A DNA stretch of 64,000 nucleotides from Rehmannia glutinosa (taxonomy: Eukaryota > Streptophyta > Magnoliopsida > Lamiales > Orobanchaceae). Location: assembly GCA_016081115.2 (NCBI GenBank), contig JABTTQ020003011.1:372001-436000 (forward strand), given 5' to 3'. Numbering within the stretch: the first letter of the stretch is position 1; every line of letters begins with the position of its first letter. Under the pieces are notes generated by a model. It saw nothing but the letters and a program-made list of their open reading frames with translations, searched no databases and was not told where the DNA came from. This document shows positions 1-11,561 of the stretch, one piece after another. The position numbers and the translations under genes are program-made.

Positions 1-2094
1 ATGATCTGGACAGGGAGAAAGCCAAGCGTTGGGTACTTCAGGATATTTGGATGTAAATGTTTCATCCACAACAATGGCAAAGATAATTTGAAGGCCTTCG
101 ATGCTAAAGCTGATGAAGGTATCTTTAGGGATACTCAAATTTGAGAGCAAAGCCAATAGAGTCTTGAACAAGAGGACTATGGTCACAAAAGAGTCTATCC
201 ATGTGGTTTTTGATGAACCTAATGTGAATGGAGAAGACATTGAAGAGTTAGCTGACAAGTTGAATCAGCCAACTATGCAGAAGAGTCCTTATGTTGAAGC
301 TGAAGTAAGAGCAATCAACCCAGATGAAGATGAGATAGCTGAATCTCTAAAACAACTGGAAAATCTACAGCTGAATGAAGATGATAGAGCTGTTCAAGAC
401 AACATAGTCTGTAGAGGCATTTGAATCCGGTGACTTGCTCCAACCTGATGTGAGATGGCTGAGAGACCATCCACCAGAGCTAGTTATTGGAGATGTTAGA
501 GATGATGTAAGAACCAGATCCAGAGCACAACAAGAAGCAATGTTCACTTGTTTTATTTCCCAAATAGAGCCAAAAGATGTGTCTCAAGCTTTGGATGACA
601 CACATTGGATTCAAGCCATGCAAGAAGAGCTAAATCAATTTGAAAGAAACAAAGTATGGGAATTGGTGCAGAGACCAACCCATCAAAATGTTATTGGCAC
701 AAAATGGGTTTTCAGAAACAAGATGAATGAGGAAGGATCTGTGGTAAGAAACAAAGCAAGATTGGTAGCCAAAGGGTATTGGCAAGAAGAGGGAATAGAT
801 TTTGATGAAACATTTGCTCCTGTTGCAAGATTAGAACCAATAATAATGTTTCTTGCCTATGCTGCACATAAGAACTTCATTGTATATCAAATGGATGTAA
901 AGAGTGCATTTCTAAATGAACTACTAGAGGAAGAAGTCTATGTTGAACAACCTCCATGTTTTGAGCAGAAGACTATTGGAGATAAGGTGTACAAGCTCAA
1001 GAAAGCATTATATGGATTGAAACAAGCACCAAGAGCATGGTATGATACATTGTCTCAATTTCTAACGACAATGGATTCACAAAGGCAAAGTGGATGAGAA
1101 CACTCTTGAGAATTCAAGATGGAGAGAGTACACTGCTTGTTCAAATATATGTGGATGACATAATTTTTGGATCCACAAATAAAGAGTTGTATGATAAGTT
1201 CTCAAATCTCATGCAAGACAAATTTGAAATGAGCATGATGGGAGAGTTTAATTTCTTCCTAGGACTTCAAGTCAAGCAATTGAAGGATGGAACCTTCATA
1301 AGTCAAACAAAGTACACCAGAGATTTAATGAAGAAATTTGGTATGGAAGAGAAATCTTCTGTGAAAATACCAATGAACACATCAGTCAAGATGGACATGG
1401 ATGCAGATGGCAAGGTTGTAGATCAAACCAGATATAGAGCTCTTATTGGATCATTGCTCAACTTAACAACCAGCAACCAGACATCACCTTTGCAGTAAGT
1501 GTATGTGCAAGATTTCAATCTGCACCAAAAGAGAGCCACATGACTGCAGCTAAGAGAATCCTAAGATATTTGAAGGGATGCTAGGAAGTTGGCTTATGGT
1601 ATCCAAAGGAAGGTGGATTCAAGCTTATTGGTTATTGGACTCGACTATCTTTGGATATAGAGTTGTGAGGAAAAGTATTTGTGTACATGTCCAATGCTTG
1701 GAAACAGTTGGTTTTAAGGTTTAGCAAGAAGCAAAAATTCAATAGCCACATCCATAGTCAAGTTAGAGCGTATACATAGCTGGGGCAAATTTGTTGTGCC
1801 CAAGTCATATGGATGAGACAACAATTGAGAGATTATGAGATTGAAGAAAAAGTGATTCCAATCATGTGTGATAACACAAGTGCTATTGCAATCACTCAAA
1901 ATCCTGTGTTGCATTCAAGAACAAAGCACATTGATGTCAGGTATCATTTTATAAGAGATCATGTTGAAAAGAAAGACATCACTTTGGAATATATCTCAAC
2001 TGATAAACAGTTAGCTGTCATATTCACCAAGCCCTTATGTGAGTCAAGATTTGAAGACCTTAAGATTGAGATAAGGTTAATTGAGCTCAGTTGA
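1..2094 (+). pseudogene. Ty1-copia (Sirevirus-type) pol relic: integrase end, reverse transcriptase, RNase H
   Basis: This is the 3' part of a copia polyprotein; its start lies outside the window. Frame 1 begins in the integrase C-terminal region (RKPSVGYFRIFGCKCF near base 25) and shifts frame near 125-145, after which NKRTMV and ESIHVVFDE follow. 435-1097 carries the start of reverse transcriptase (GTKWVFRNKMNEEG, DVKSAFLNE, LYGLKQAPRAWY). Another break near 1090 leads to 1094-1498, with the catalytic YVDD motif at about 1150-1161 and KTKYTRDL-like thumb residues. The stretch 1500-1810 is badly broken. 1813-2094 holds the RNase H end (CDNTSAI, RTKHIDVRYHFIRDH, FTKPL). At least three frame changes plus internal stops make it non-functional. 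The Sirevirus assignment comes from the env-like region and polypurine tract downstream. Confidence 0.93.
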
Positions 2095-2637
2095 CACTCA
2101 GGAGACACAATTAGAAGAGATAGAAGATGAAAAATTGAGTAAAAAGCAAATTTCACTCAACAACCGAGTGAATCAGCCATATCGGAAAGACAATTGTATC
2201 GAGTTAGCTGACAGCTGAGTCACTATTGAAAAGAGAGAAGCATAGTTAAGTCATGTTTGATATAAGCTGAGTGATTTATGGGCGAAGTGACAACAACGCA
2301 GTCGTTTTTAATGAGCGGGAATATTTTTAAGGATGACGTCAGCGTAATAATGACGGGTACAATAAAAAGCTGCACAGTAAGCATATGATTGGATATAAAT
2401 GCTGCCGCATTAAATGCGGTTTGACGTCCTAAATCTGAAACGTTGATCTCGATCAAAATTTCCAAAACCGAAGGCATGTCCTTTCATAACCCTTATATAT
2501 ACATTTTCCAACTTTCTCTCTCACACACAGAAACTGTTCATCTTCAAGCAAAAAGAAAGCAAGCTATATTTCTCTCTCGAAAACCCTAAGTGTCCTCAAG
2601 TAACTTTGTCATTTTTAATCGGTGAAAATCTCTGAAA
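2095..2637 (+). promoter_or_regulatory. Spacer between pol and env-like region with promoter-like and splice-acceptor-like motifs
   Basis: No coding is seen. The spacer contains a bZIP-type palindrome TGACGTCA at 2334-2341, a second TGACGTC at 2422-2428, and a TATA-like run TATATATA at 2494-2501. A pyrimidine-rich stretch follows, ending in CACACAG at 2524-2530, then an A-rich leader to the ATG at 2638. The layout would suit either an internal promoter or a 3' splice site for the env-like region. Function is inferred from motif order only. Confidence 0.45.
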
Positions 2638-5600
2638 ATGGCACCAAAGTTTGATTTCGTCAAACTCTCTAAGCAAATGCACTCAGGATCGTCAGTGGAT
2701 TTCGAAGGAATGGTGAAGCAGGGTTCTGATGAAAACCTTGTTAAGAAGATAACTGAGATGCTAGAAAAGTCAGGTCTTAAGGCTTTTCTGGCAATGGAGT
2801 TCTCGCATATCTATCTCGAGGAGGTAGCGATGTTCTATGTAAACACGGAAGTGCAGGACAAAGAAATCAAGTCTTCTGTCCACCGCAAGGACATAACGAT
2901 AAATGCTAAGGACCTTGCGGAGCACTGCTTGTTGCCATCGGAAGGCATGAAGGAGATTAATGAAGCTGATGTTGATTTGGCTGCTGTGTGGAAAGAGGTA
3001 GCCAAACCGAGAGTGTGCTGCTAAGGTGGTCTACACAGCTGATAAGACATTGTTGAAGGATGACTATCATAAGTTGATGGATGTCGTCTCCAAGTGTGTA
3101 GACATGAAGTTTGGCAGCTTTAACCAGATGTCAAAGACTAAGTTGATCATCATGGCTGCGATCATGCAGGGCAAGAAAGTAAATTTGGTTGAGCTTGTGT
3201 ACATCAGACTCTGCCTGAATGTAATGAATAAGACGTTCAAGAAAGATGGATCCTTTGGAGGATCTCTTGGATATGGCCTCGTGATTGGCCACTTGATGGA
3301 AGTGAAAGGTATTCCCCTTCGACGTGAAAAACCCTTTCATGTCAACAAGAAGATGTTCAGGGCTAACCTCTCTGGAGCCAGAAGAGAGCCCACGCGAAGA
3401 AGGCGGAAACTAGTGAGGGGGAATCAACTGAACCCGAGGACACAACTGCTACCCCTCCTCCCAAGAAGAAAGTTGCCCCTGCAGCTAAGAAAAAGGATGC
3501 ACCTGCCCCTGCAGCCGAGGGAGAGGAGGAACACCATACTCCTTCTTCTGCTATCAAAAAGAAGAAGCGCACTGCCAAGCCAAGGAAGGCAGCTGCGAAA
3601 GCCATCACCTTCCAGGAACCAGCGAATGTAGAAGAAGAGGTTCCATTGCTACCCAAGAGAAGAAGACTGGTTAGGCAGTCTGAATTGGAGAAGGCAGCTG
3701 AATCTACCACTCAACTGGAGAAAGCATCCAAGGCTGCTGAAACTCAGGAAGTGCAGTCTCCTGAGGTAATTGATGAATCTTACAAGACTGCTGAAGGTCA
3801 TCAGCAGAGTCCCGATGAAGACTCAGTTGGGCGTCAGACAGGTGAGGGAAGCAAAGCAGCTGAGACAACTGAACATCCCATTGAAAAAATTATCTCTCCA
3901 CCTGCTACTGACGCTGCTGAAGGCGAGGAGCAGCAGAGTATCTTGCCTTCAATCCCTGAAAAGGAAGGACAAGAAGATGACGACGAAGATGATATAATCA
4001 TGTACTCTCCAGTATATCCAGACATTCAGCGCCGTCTTAGAGAATGGAGAGCATGGAAGCTAGATCACTCAAGGGCGCAGTTTGCTCGCCCTGAGTACAT
4101 TGAGGAAGAGGAGGAATTGCTGCGATTTCTTGGAGTCAATACTGTGCTTCAGGCCCTGGATGAAGATAACTGCATGGATATTCTCCACATATTCAAGGAG
4201 AAAGAAAAAGCCAAAGCATCCGAGGAAGCACAAGCTCTTGAGAAAGCAAAGATGTGCACATTCACTGGTACTCACGAGCATACTCATGAAAATCTAGTTA
4301 AGTACACAGACAATGACGAGGATATGGATCCCATTGCTGCAGCAGAGAAGTCAGACATGCAACAAGCAATGAGAGAATCCAGGCAATTGCATGAGCAACA
4401 ACTGTTTGAAGGACCATGAGAATCCTCACAATCTCCCTGCAAATCGACCCATTGGGAGTGGTGCAACAGATTGCCACAGACATCGCTGCAGCTATGGTTC
4501 CGGTGCAATCAGAGGATGGGTCCAAGGGAATTGGCAATGAAACTAGGACTTTGGGCACCCAAGTTGAGCCAACCCTGAAGAAGGTGTTTTACCACCTACC
4601 CCAGCGGCTGAGCATTCAAAAGAAAAATCCGCGAGTCAGGAGCAGAGTGACCCCATCATCGATCGCTCGGTGGTGTGTGCCGAGTGGGGAAACTCTCTCC
4701 ACGGGCGCAGGTCGGAGGATCTTTGCGAAGACTCCAACTTGAAGCAAGGAGGTGAAGTGGAATCGAGAAAGAACCACAATGATTGACATTGACGAAGCTC
4801 GGATAGTTGAGTCTGTCTCAACTGAAATGTCAGCTGCTTTGAAGGCTGATGACACTATTCTTACAGTCGAGGCACATGATGGATATACCCCGGGAGTTAA
4901 CACTCTGGGCAATGAAAGTGCAATCCTAGGGGTTGAGACTCCTATGGATGCCATGGTCCAAGACCCTAAGACAGTTGTGACTGTCGAAGGGAACATTGAA
5001 GGCCTCATAGCAATTGAGACTGCTGGAGGTATTGAAGGCCCAAGGGAGGTTGAGACTTCCCTGGGTAAAGTTCAAGAGACTCAGAACATTCCTCCAGTTC
5101 AAAGCGCTGAAATAGAAGAAGAGATAAGCGCACTTCATGACTCCCAGGAGAACTTAGACACATCATTCTTGGGGTCTGAAGATGAAGCTGAGTCCACTCC
5201 TGTTGCAGATCCAAAGGACCCAGCTGGGGATGTTCTCAAAACTACGAGCCAGCCAAGTGACAAAGTTGCTCGTCAAAAATTCAATTTCGATGATGTTGAT
5301 GATGCAGCACAGGAACCGGTTATTCACTTAGAAAAATCCACTGAGACCGAAGACGCTGTTAAGGCAGTGAGGCTCGTCGGGGCAAAATATCTCAATTGCC
5401 CGGTGAGACACGATCACTGTGCGAGCTTCCAAAGATGCAGCGAAGACTACACACCGGCTCCGTCACAGCTCCCACAGTTGTGACCACTGCCGACGAAGCT
5501 ATCGCAGCTGAGGCACGAAGAGCTGAATCATCACAGGCACAACCCTCACAAACCATCCCATATATGAGTGATGATGCCTTTCCAAAGGTATTTCCTTTCA

Positions 5601-6920
5601 CACCGATCCTACCAGATTTGGAAGAAGAGACCGCTTTTGAACAACGAGGATTCTTTGTGAGAGAACATCCAATCATCCCTACTGACACCATTGTTTCAGC
5701 CGAGTTCAATTTTGCTGAAGAGTGGCCTGAAGCTGAATCAAGTGAGACAACTGAGTTTCGTGAAATCTTCAAGAAGATTTGTGAAGAGATTGAGAAGATT
5801 AAACGGCATCAGGCTTCCCTTGATTTAAGACTGGACAACAGGGATGCTACCCTCACAACAGACTAGAGAGGGATAGTGGTGCGGATCCGAGAATGGTTTC
5901 AATAGCAATCTGCCATGCGAATCGAGCAAGTTTGTTATTTTAAAGCACTGTATGGCAGAATGCTCGTCTGGATGGCTGACAATGCTGATCTGAAGCAAAT
6001 GATGCAGGCGTATATTGAAAGGTTGCATGCGTCTCACAAAACAGAAATGGAGCTATTGCAAGAATTCCAGAGAAAAGAAATGTTGCGTCTAGAGAACTCG
6101 ATGAATGATAAATTCACCCTTCTCATGGCTGAAATGAAGTTAGTGGTATTTGAATCCAAGACTACTCGCTCGAGAATTTCAAGCGGCTTATGCACGGCGG
6201 ACTCCAAACAGAATTCGCTCAAAGATACTCAACTTTATGCTCGCATGCATGTTCCCTATGGTCCCTCTTTCTTTTGATGATGCCAAAAAAGGGGAAGAGA
6301 ACTCCCTAAGGAAGTTGAAAGAAGAGAAGTTGAAGGAATCTGAAGCTGAGAAGAAGGGAAAAACAGCTGAGGGGGAACGTTCGAAGGATCTGACGTTAAT
6401 GATAGTTGAAACCCCTTAGCAGGGTCATGTTACGGCTTCAATTATCAGCAAACTTCCAGTGACTTTGCCGATCGAGCACTCTGTTGTGCCTATGTCGGAG
6501 AAAAGGCGAATCATCGAAGCAGGGGTGGTGGAGTTCGACAAGAAGACAGATGCCCGCATTGAAGAAGTATTGAAACAATATGGTGGCATTCCGACAGGGA
6601 AGGATCAAGACGCTACTCCTGACAATGGATTCGAGCCAAGATCAGTTGAAGAATTCAAGATGCTCGAATCCAAAGGCTATTTTCAAGGAATGTCACTAGC
6701 CCAAGCCTGGGATCTGTACTGGGAGAAGGGTCTTACATTGTGCGAAGAAGCTGATAAGCAGCAGCCGACCAGCAACCATTCAACTGGTAAGCAGAAGATT
6801 CCCATGAAGTACAAACCCAGAGGAGGAGGAAGAAGTGGTGGAGGAAGAGGTTCTCGACCTCGTCCAAGACCCAAGAATATCGAATATGTAGATCTCGGAA
6901 AGAAGGGGAGGATCTACTAG
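2638..6920 (+). pseudogene. Sirevirus env-like region, decayed
   Basis: Downstream of pol in Sireviruses lies an extra coding region called env-like; its role is unknown. Here it starts at the ATG at 2638 (MAPKFDFVKLSKQMHS) and shifts frame near 3020 into a second block (KTKLIIMAAIMQGKKVN, GSLGYGLVIGHLMEVKG). It then changes to frame 1 from about 3367 to 4419, which is rich in Lys, Ala, Pro and Glu (PPPKKKVAPAAKKKDAPAPA). Further acidic, low-complexity blocks follow at 4752-5483, 5396-5866, 5915-6277 and 6150-6419. The last block, 6459-6920, contains AQAWDLYWEKGL and an Arg/Gly-rich tail (RGGGRSGGGRGSRPRPRP). The AWDLYWEKGL signature recurs in the second element at about 21120, which supports a shared coding origin. 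About six frame breaks make it a pseudogene. I see no clear signal peptide or membrane helix, so 'env-like' is a positional label. Confidence 0.75.
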
Positions 6921-7462
6921 GCTGAGTATGATGAAGTGGCAAATCTGGAAGTGGCAAGGAAGAATGTTGATGCCGTGAAAAGACAGGATCAAAGAGGAAA
7001 ATGAAAGACAAACTCAGCTATGGCTCGAAAGGAAGCGAATGGATGATGCTGCAAAGAGAGCCTATGAGAAGAAGAAGAAAGCTGAGGAAGAAGAAAGAAA
7101 AAAGAAGAGAGCTGATGACTTCGACAAAGCTGAAGAAGAAAGAAGGAGGCAGCAAAGGCGATGAAGTGTTGCTGCGAACCCTTTATGTATTTTACTTGTG
7201 TAAATACACTTTTGTAAGTCATATGTATACTTAGTGAAGTTTTCTGTAATTTTTCACTTTGTACCTATTCTAGTATCTTAGCACAGATGTGTATTTTGCT
7301 TTGATATAGAATGCTCTGATACCAAATGTAAACAGCTGTGTAAAGGACAAGAATGCTATGATCAATAAAATGATCGATTCTACACATACATTCTTTATTA
7401 CTGCATTGTCTGTATGTATCTTTGCTATTTATATTTTGTTGAATGTTTTTAAGTTTTGGCAT
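6921..7462 (+). other. 3' untranslated tail of the Sirevirus internal region
   Basis: A degraded Lys/Glu-rich coding remnant (about 7000-7160) is followed by AT-rich sequence with several TGTAAATAC-type repeats. The corresponding stretch of the second element is 21360-21890. No independent gene is seen. Confidence 0.6.
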
Positions 7463-7480
7463 CATCAAAAAGGGGGAAAT
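7463..7480 (+). other. Polypurine tract of Sirevirus 1
   Basis: CATCAAAAAGGGGGAAAT directly precedes the LTR start TGTTGG at 7481. An A-run followed by a G-run then A/T just before TGTTGG is the typical Sirevirus plus-strand primer site. The same tract, slightly changed, precedes the LTR at 21907. Confidence 0.9.
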
Positions 7481-9031
7481 TGTTGGGAAATTTATTTTAT
7501 AGATTTTGATGAATGCCATGTAAAACTTAAACTAGAAAGTTGACACCCAATTTTCCTTCTAATTTACATTGTAATAGATAGGGCTTGAAAAGCTGAGTCA
7601 AGTCAGCTATGCCTGGAAATACAAGAAGTCAACTTAAGACTGAAGTGAAGACTCCGCTGTGGAACATCTCAGTATGGCTAAGATAGAAGATCAAGAACTC
7701 GACTGAAGATGTATCAGCTGAGGAACAGCTGTGTGAAGAGTCAGTCAAGCCAACTCAAGAAGCCAAGTCTCAAGTTGAAAGTGATAAATGAGTCATCCAA
7801 TGATTGGAGCAGACTCAAGTCACCTTGGGAAAAAGGCAGCAGCCAAGAGGAGTTAACTGAAATGAATCCGTTGTACAGAAGTCAAGAACATTACTTGAAT
7901 AAGTAATACTTCCATCTTTGCCAGGTCTTAAAGTGCTCATCCCAGAAGCGTGCAAAAGGAATAAACCAATGGGAAGCACTGCACCTCGTGTCAGAACCTG
8001 AAAAGCTGCAATTCATTTAATATGAGGAAGGGTCTACATCTCAATATCAAGGACTGCAACAAGACAAGCCAACGAACACAAGTGAATTTTGAAATCAACA
8101 TATCTCTTCAATGGCGATTTTTGAAAGTTCACTATAAAAGGCCGAGGAAATTCATTGAGAAAAGGTTACCTGGACCTTGCACACCTGAGAAATCAAACAT
8201 TATTCAAGCTATTAACCTGCAAATACTCTCAAGAATATTCAAGCAAATCCTCAAGCTCGAAACTCGAAGGAAATCGATCCAACATAAGTTTGTGAAGGAA
8301 AGACAACTTCAAATGTTGAAGAGGAAACTTTTGAAGAATCAAAAGGGGTCTACTATCAAGGAGGATTGTAGGAGGTTCAAGTCGAACCGAAGATCAAGTT
8401 ATTGCGGGGCTTCGTGATCAAATCCAAGAGCTTGAGAACGTGAGTAAATAGCAAGAGCAACCGCCTGTGAAGAAGCCGAAGTCGGAAGAAAGGTGTGTGA
8501 CCAAGGCGTCTCAGGATCGTTGACCACTTTGTAAACAGATCTTTTACATAGTGGATTCCTCCAGGAGTTGGAGAAGAGAGGATTAGAAGAATTACCCCAT
8601 CTTCGAACCTCTATAAAAATCAACTGTGTCATTTATTTTTTTCAGCACATTTACTTCTCTGCATACTTACATTATATCTGCTAATAAACTTATTTGCTAT
8701 CCAACTGATCGATAATCAAGTCTTTAAAAATCAAGTGTTAAAATAAGTTTAAAATAAATCAAAGGGTGTTAAGTCTTCCACGATAAAACCAACACATCCA
8801 AGTTAAGATTCGGGTTAAACATCGAGTTATTCTATCAACAATTTTATCGAGTGCTGTTGAGTGGCTAACTTCTATTTGAATAACCAACTTAGGTAAGGTT
8901 TATTCAACCCCCTTTCTCAAGGACGCAATATTTACTTTTGAGTTAACTCGTAATATTTTAAAAGGACTAAAATCAAAAAGTTGGTAAGGTTTATTCAACC
9001 TCCCTTCTAAACCTTACTCACACCCATTGTG
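7481..9031 (+). repeat. 3' LTR of Sirevirus 1 (about 1.55 kb)
   Basis: Starts TGTTGG after the polypurine tract and matches, in order, the LTRs at 21907-23378 (+) and 18533-19682 (-). Shared landmarks are ACAAGACAAGCCAAC near 8060, GGGCTTCGTGATCAAATCC near 8405, and AAAAGGACTAAAATC near 8960. The other two copies end in CTTGGGACCTACA. Here the last bases diverge (CACCCATTGTG), so the end is approximate and may be truncated. The 5' LTR is outside the window, so no target duplication can be checked. Confidence 0.85.
8133..8140 (+). promoter_or_regulatory. TATA box inside the Sirevirus 1 LTR
   Basis: CTATAAAAGG sits at the same place in all three LTR copies (22498-22506 in copy 2; 19461-19470 reversed in copy 3). 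It is the likely U3 promoter of the family. Confidence 0.6.
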
Positions 9032-9344
9032 TATTTCAAAATTATTAGAGACCAAAATTGCAACGTCCGTAAATTACAAGACTAATATTTCTAATCTCAA
9101 TGGCTACAAGACCAATTTTGAAATTTCGCCTATTAAGTATTAAGAAGTTCCTGTTTGCAATTTTCTTTAAAAAAAAAATAAAAATGAGAATGGCAACTGT
9201 CATCCTATTTCGACGCCTTCCATTCTTCAATCTGCAAGCGGCCCATCATCATTTTTTGCGTTTCTTGCCTGAAACCAACATTGTACGGACCTACAGAGGC
9301 AGAGAGGATAAAAAATCTAACACCAAAAACAAAGAGGAATTGGA

Positions 9345-9479
9345 AGAACCATATATATACATATACGTATACGTATAGAGAGAGAAACCATAATCGTACA
9401 GATTGGAAACGACAGAGGATAGAGAGAGAGAGAGAGAGGGAGGGAGGCCGGGGGGAAAAGGGGGCAGAAAATTAAATCA
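9345..9479 (+). promoter_or_regulatory. Core promoter and GA-rich 5' leader of the small membrane-protein gene
   Basis: ATATATATA at 9351-9359 is the only TATA-like element close to the ATG at 9480. It is followed by a GTATACGTATA palindrome and a GA-rich stretch with (GA)n at about 9415-9438, a common plant 5'-UTR feature. The Sirevirus LTR ends only about 320 bases upstream of this TATA, so the retroelement sits in the gene's immediate promoter region. Confidence 0.5.
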
Positions 9480-9863
9480 ATGGAGGATAATGAAAGACAA
9501 AAAGACATTATCATTCCATTAATCTATACCCTTTTCTGCCTCTGTGTTTCAATCGGCGGCGTACTCCTCGTCCTATACGTCTTCTTCCCCGCCCTATCTC
9601 AGCCGTGGCAACCAATCGCCGCTCTCGTCCTCATCGGCTCCACCTGGATCTTCTGGCTATTAACTTATATCTACGCTTGCATCAAGCGATGCTGCTGTCT
9701 CCACGGAGGCGGCGACGGCGACCGTCAGATCCGCACGCGCCGCCAAACCACGAGGAATGCCTCCACCGCAACGCAGAAGGACGGCGGCGTCCAACAGGGC
9801 GGAAAGCAAGAGTCCGTTGCCTCCTCGAATGATTCCGAGATTCCATTGGCATATTCTGCCTAA
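9480..9863 (+). CDS. Small two-pass membrane protein, plant-specific, function unknown
   Basis: A 127-residue single-exon protein starting at ATG 9480 and ending at TAA 9861-9863. The short acidic N-terminus (MEDNERQKD) is followed by a first hydrophobic segment at about residues 10-38 (LIYTLFCLCVSIGGVLLVLY) and a second at about 45-68 (IAALVLIGSTWIFWLLTYIY). A Cys cluster (KRCCCLHGG) at the membrane edge could be palmitoylated, which is inference. The C-terminal half (residues about 75-127) is polar, Arg/Gln/Ser-rich and probably disordered. The reading frame is clearly more GC-rich than its surroundings, which supports real coding. I recognise the general look of short uncharacterised plant transmembrane proteins but no named family. 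The next upstream feature is a retrotransposon LTR and the next downstream one a MITE, so there is no operon-like context. Confidence 0.8.
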   Translation: MEDNERQKDIIIPLIYTLFCLCVSIGGVLLVLYVFFPALSQPWQPIAALVLIGSTWIFWLLTYIYACIKRCCCLHGGGDGDRQIRTRRQTTRNASTATQKDGGVQQGGKQESVASSNDSEIPLAYSA

Positions 9864-10080
9864 TTGTGTGATTTAAGTTTAAACCAGCTGCAAGCCAGAA
9901 GGATTAGGGGTAACTAATTATTTGTTTCTTTATTTGTTAATTTTTTGATTAGTGGATTTTGGAAGATGATCAAAAGAATGTGGAATCTGAGAACGGATCA
10001 GCTGTAGGAGCCGCTTTCTATATATTTTAAAATTAATTTTTTTGTTATCTTTTGTTAGAATAATTAATTTGTAATTCGTA
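9864..10080 (+). other. 3' flank of the small membrane-protein gene
   Basis: AT-rich sequence, probably the 3' UTR and downstream region. No clear single polyadenylation signal stands out. It ends at a hAT-type MITE. Confidence 0.4.
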
Positions 10081-10436
10081 TAGGGATGTAAACGAATTGA
10101 TTAGAATCGAACATGGTACAATTTAAGCTTATTTGAATTTTTATCGAGCTTCAAAATTTGTGTTTAAATTTTAATTTGATTATTGATCGAGTCGAGTTTG
10201 AACGAGTTTTAGTCGAACCGAACACGGACTGAATTGAGTAGTTTGATATTCTTACACATATTATATTTTCAATTATCCAGTTGAGATTCATGAGCTGCGT
10301 TTATATTTTACCGATCGGTAGAACGAAATGATGTATTCAAACTTCGTTCGTTATGTTCATGGACCAAACTCAAATAAGTTTTTAATGATTAATCTCGAAT
10401 CAAATATCGAGTAGTTTGGTTTATTTTTCATGCCTA
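10081..10436. mobile_element. hAT-type MITE (356 bp)
   Basis: Begins TAGGGATGTAAACGAA and ends in the near inverse (TTATTTTTCATGCCTA). It is flanked by AATTCGTA (10073-10080) and GCTTCGTA (10437-10444), a 6-of-8 match to an 8-bp target duplication, the length made by hAT transposases. The interior has the TCGA-rich pattern common in such plant MITEs. It carries no coding. Confidence 0.7.
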
Positions 10437-10583
10437 GCTTCGTAAAACTTGAAATATATTTTTGTTTCCTTGAGAAACCCTCACAATTAATATTTCTGGA
10501 TTTGTCCCTAGAACTTTAAGTATCTCGATTAGAATGAAATATATATGATAGATGATTTTGTATTGGTGATGATTATGGTTAAT

Positions 10584-10586
<3 letters not shown>

Positions 10587-10635
<49 letters not shown>
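10587..10635. repeat. (AT)n microsatellite
   Basis: About 24 uninterrupted AT units. Confidence 0.98.
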
Positions 10636-10639
<4 letters not shown>

Positions 10640-11320
10640 AGTGTTGTAGGTGAAAAGAAGACATTGTAAGTTTCCATTTGCGTCTAGCTACACGATTATA
10701 ATTGTTGTTTTCTATTTTAAATATGATTTTTAGATTGTTCTTTCATTTTAATTTTCTCATAGTTTGTTTGATATTACCGGCCTATAATATATTTCATGTT
10801 TAATGGTTACGTTTGCTGACATTTATTATGTGATTAGTTGTGCATGATCAAATTGACTCAAAATATTTCGTTCGAGAAATATATAATAATAATAGGTGTG
10901 CCTGATGGAATATTATAATGTGAAGGAAAAAGAAAGAAGCATTACACTAGAGAGTAGAGACTGTTTGAGAATCATCTCGCCAACATGGCTGGAACTTATT
11001 GATAATTTATATTTTAATATAGATTGCAAAAACAAAAAAAAAATGTGTATCCTTTTTTTATTTTGTCGATTTGATATTCTGATCAATATTATTTCTTTAG
11101 AATAAATCAAGAGTTATTGAGAGGAAATTAAAGAACTTCGATCTATATCTGGTTATTTTTTCCAATTATTGCTCTAGCTAGTTGAATAGTATTTTGATTA
11201 TTAGAGATAATACCAATTATCATGAACATATTGCATTATTAAGCTTTTAGATTGTCTTCACAATAGACATATATATATATATATATATGTGTGTGTATAT
11301 ATTGTATATATATATAAAAA
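10636..11320. other. Intergenic, AT-rich
   Basis: No gene or complete element seen. A second short (AT)n run lies at about 11272-11288. Confidence 0.5.
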
Positions 11321-11324
11321 ATAT

Positions 11325-11524
11325 ATTGTTTCTTGGATCCAAGTCCCCTCTTTAATTTTAATTTTCTGAATCTGCTTCATTCCGTGGAACAATATGCTTG
11401 CTTCTAAAATGATGGTATTTTGAATGTACATCTGATTTTAATGGCATTAACACCTATAAATTCTTAGACTAAAAAGTAGCTTGATAATGAATCACAGTAT
11501 CACAGTCATTAAAATCAAGTATCA

Positions 11525-11530
<6 letters not shown>
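11325..11530. repeat. Left copy of a local direct duplication
   Basis: Shares ordered blocks with 12880-13115: CTTGGATCCAAGTCCCC, TTGCTTCTAAAATGAT, TGATTTTA.TGGCATTAA and ATCAAATAAT. The copies have diverged by small indels. The TA-microsatellite element at 11560-12814 lies between them. Confidence 0.7.

Positions 11531-11559
<29 letters not shown>

Positions 11560-11561
<2 letters not shown>

Noticed and set aside
3363..3710. 115-codon open frame on the minus strand (Ala/Gly/Ser-rich)
   Set aside because: It is the antisense shadow of the Lys/Ala/Pro-rich env-like coding on the plus strand; the plus-strand reading matches known composition.
4616..5008. 130-codon minus-strand open frame
   Set aside because: Antisense of the env-like region; no motif and no promoter.
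2638..6920. Reading the env-like region as a true viral envelope protein
   Set aside because: No signal peptide, membrane anchor or cleavage site is visible; the name is positional only.
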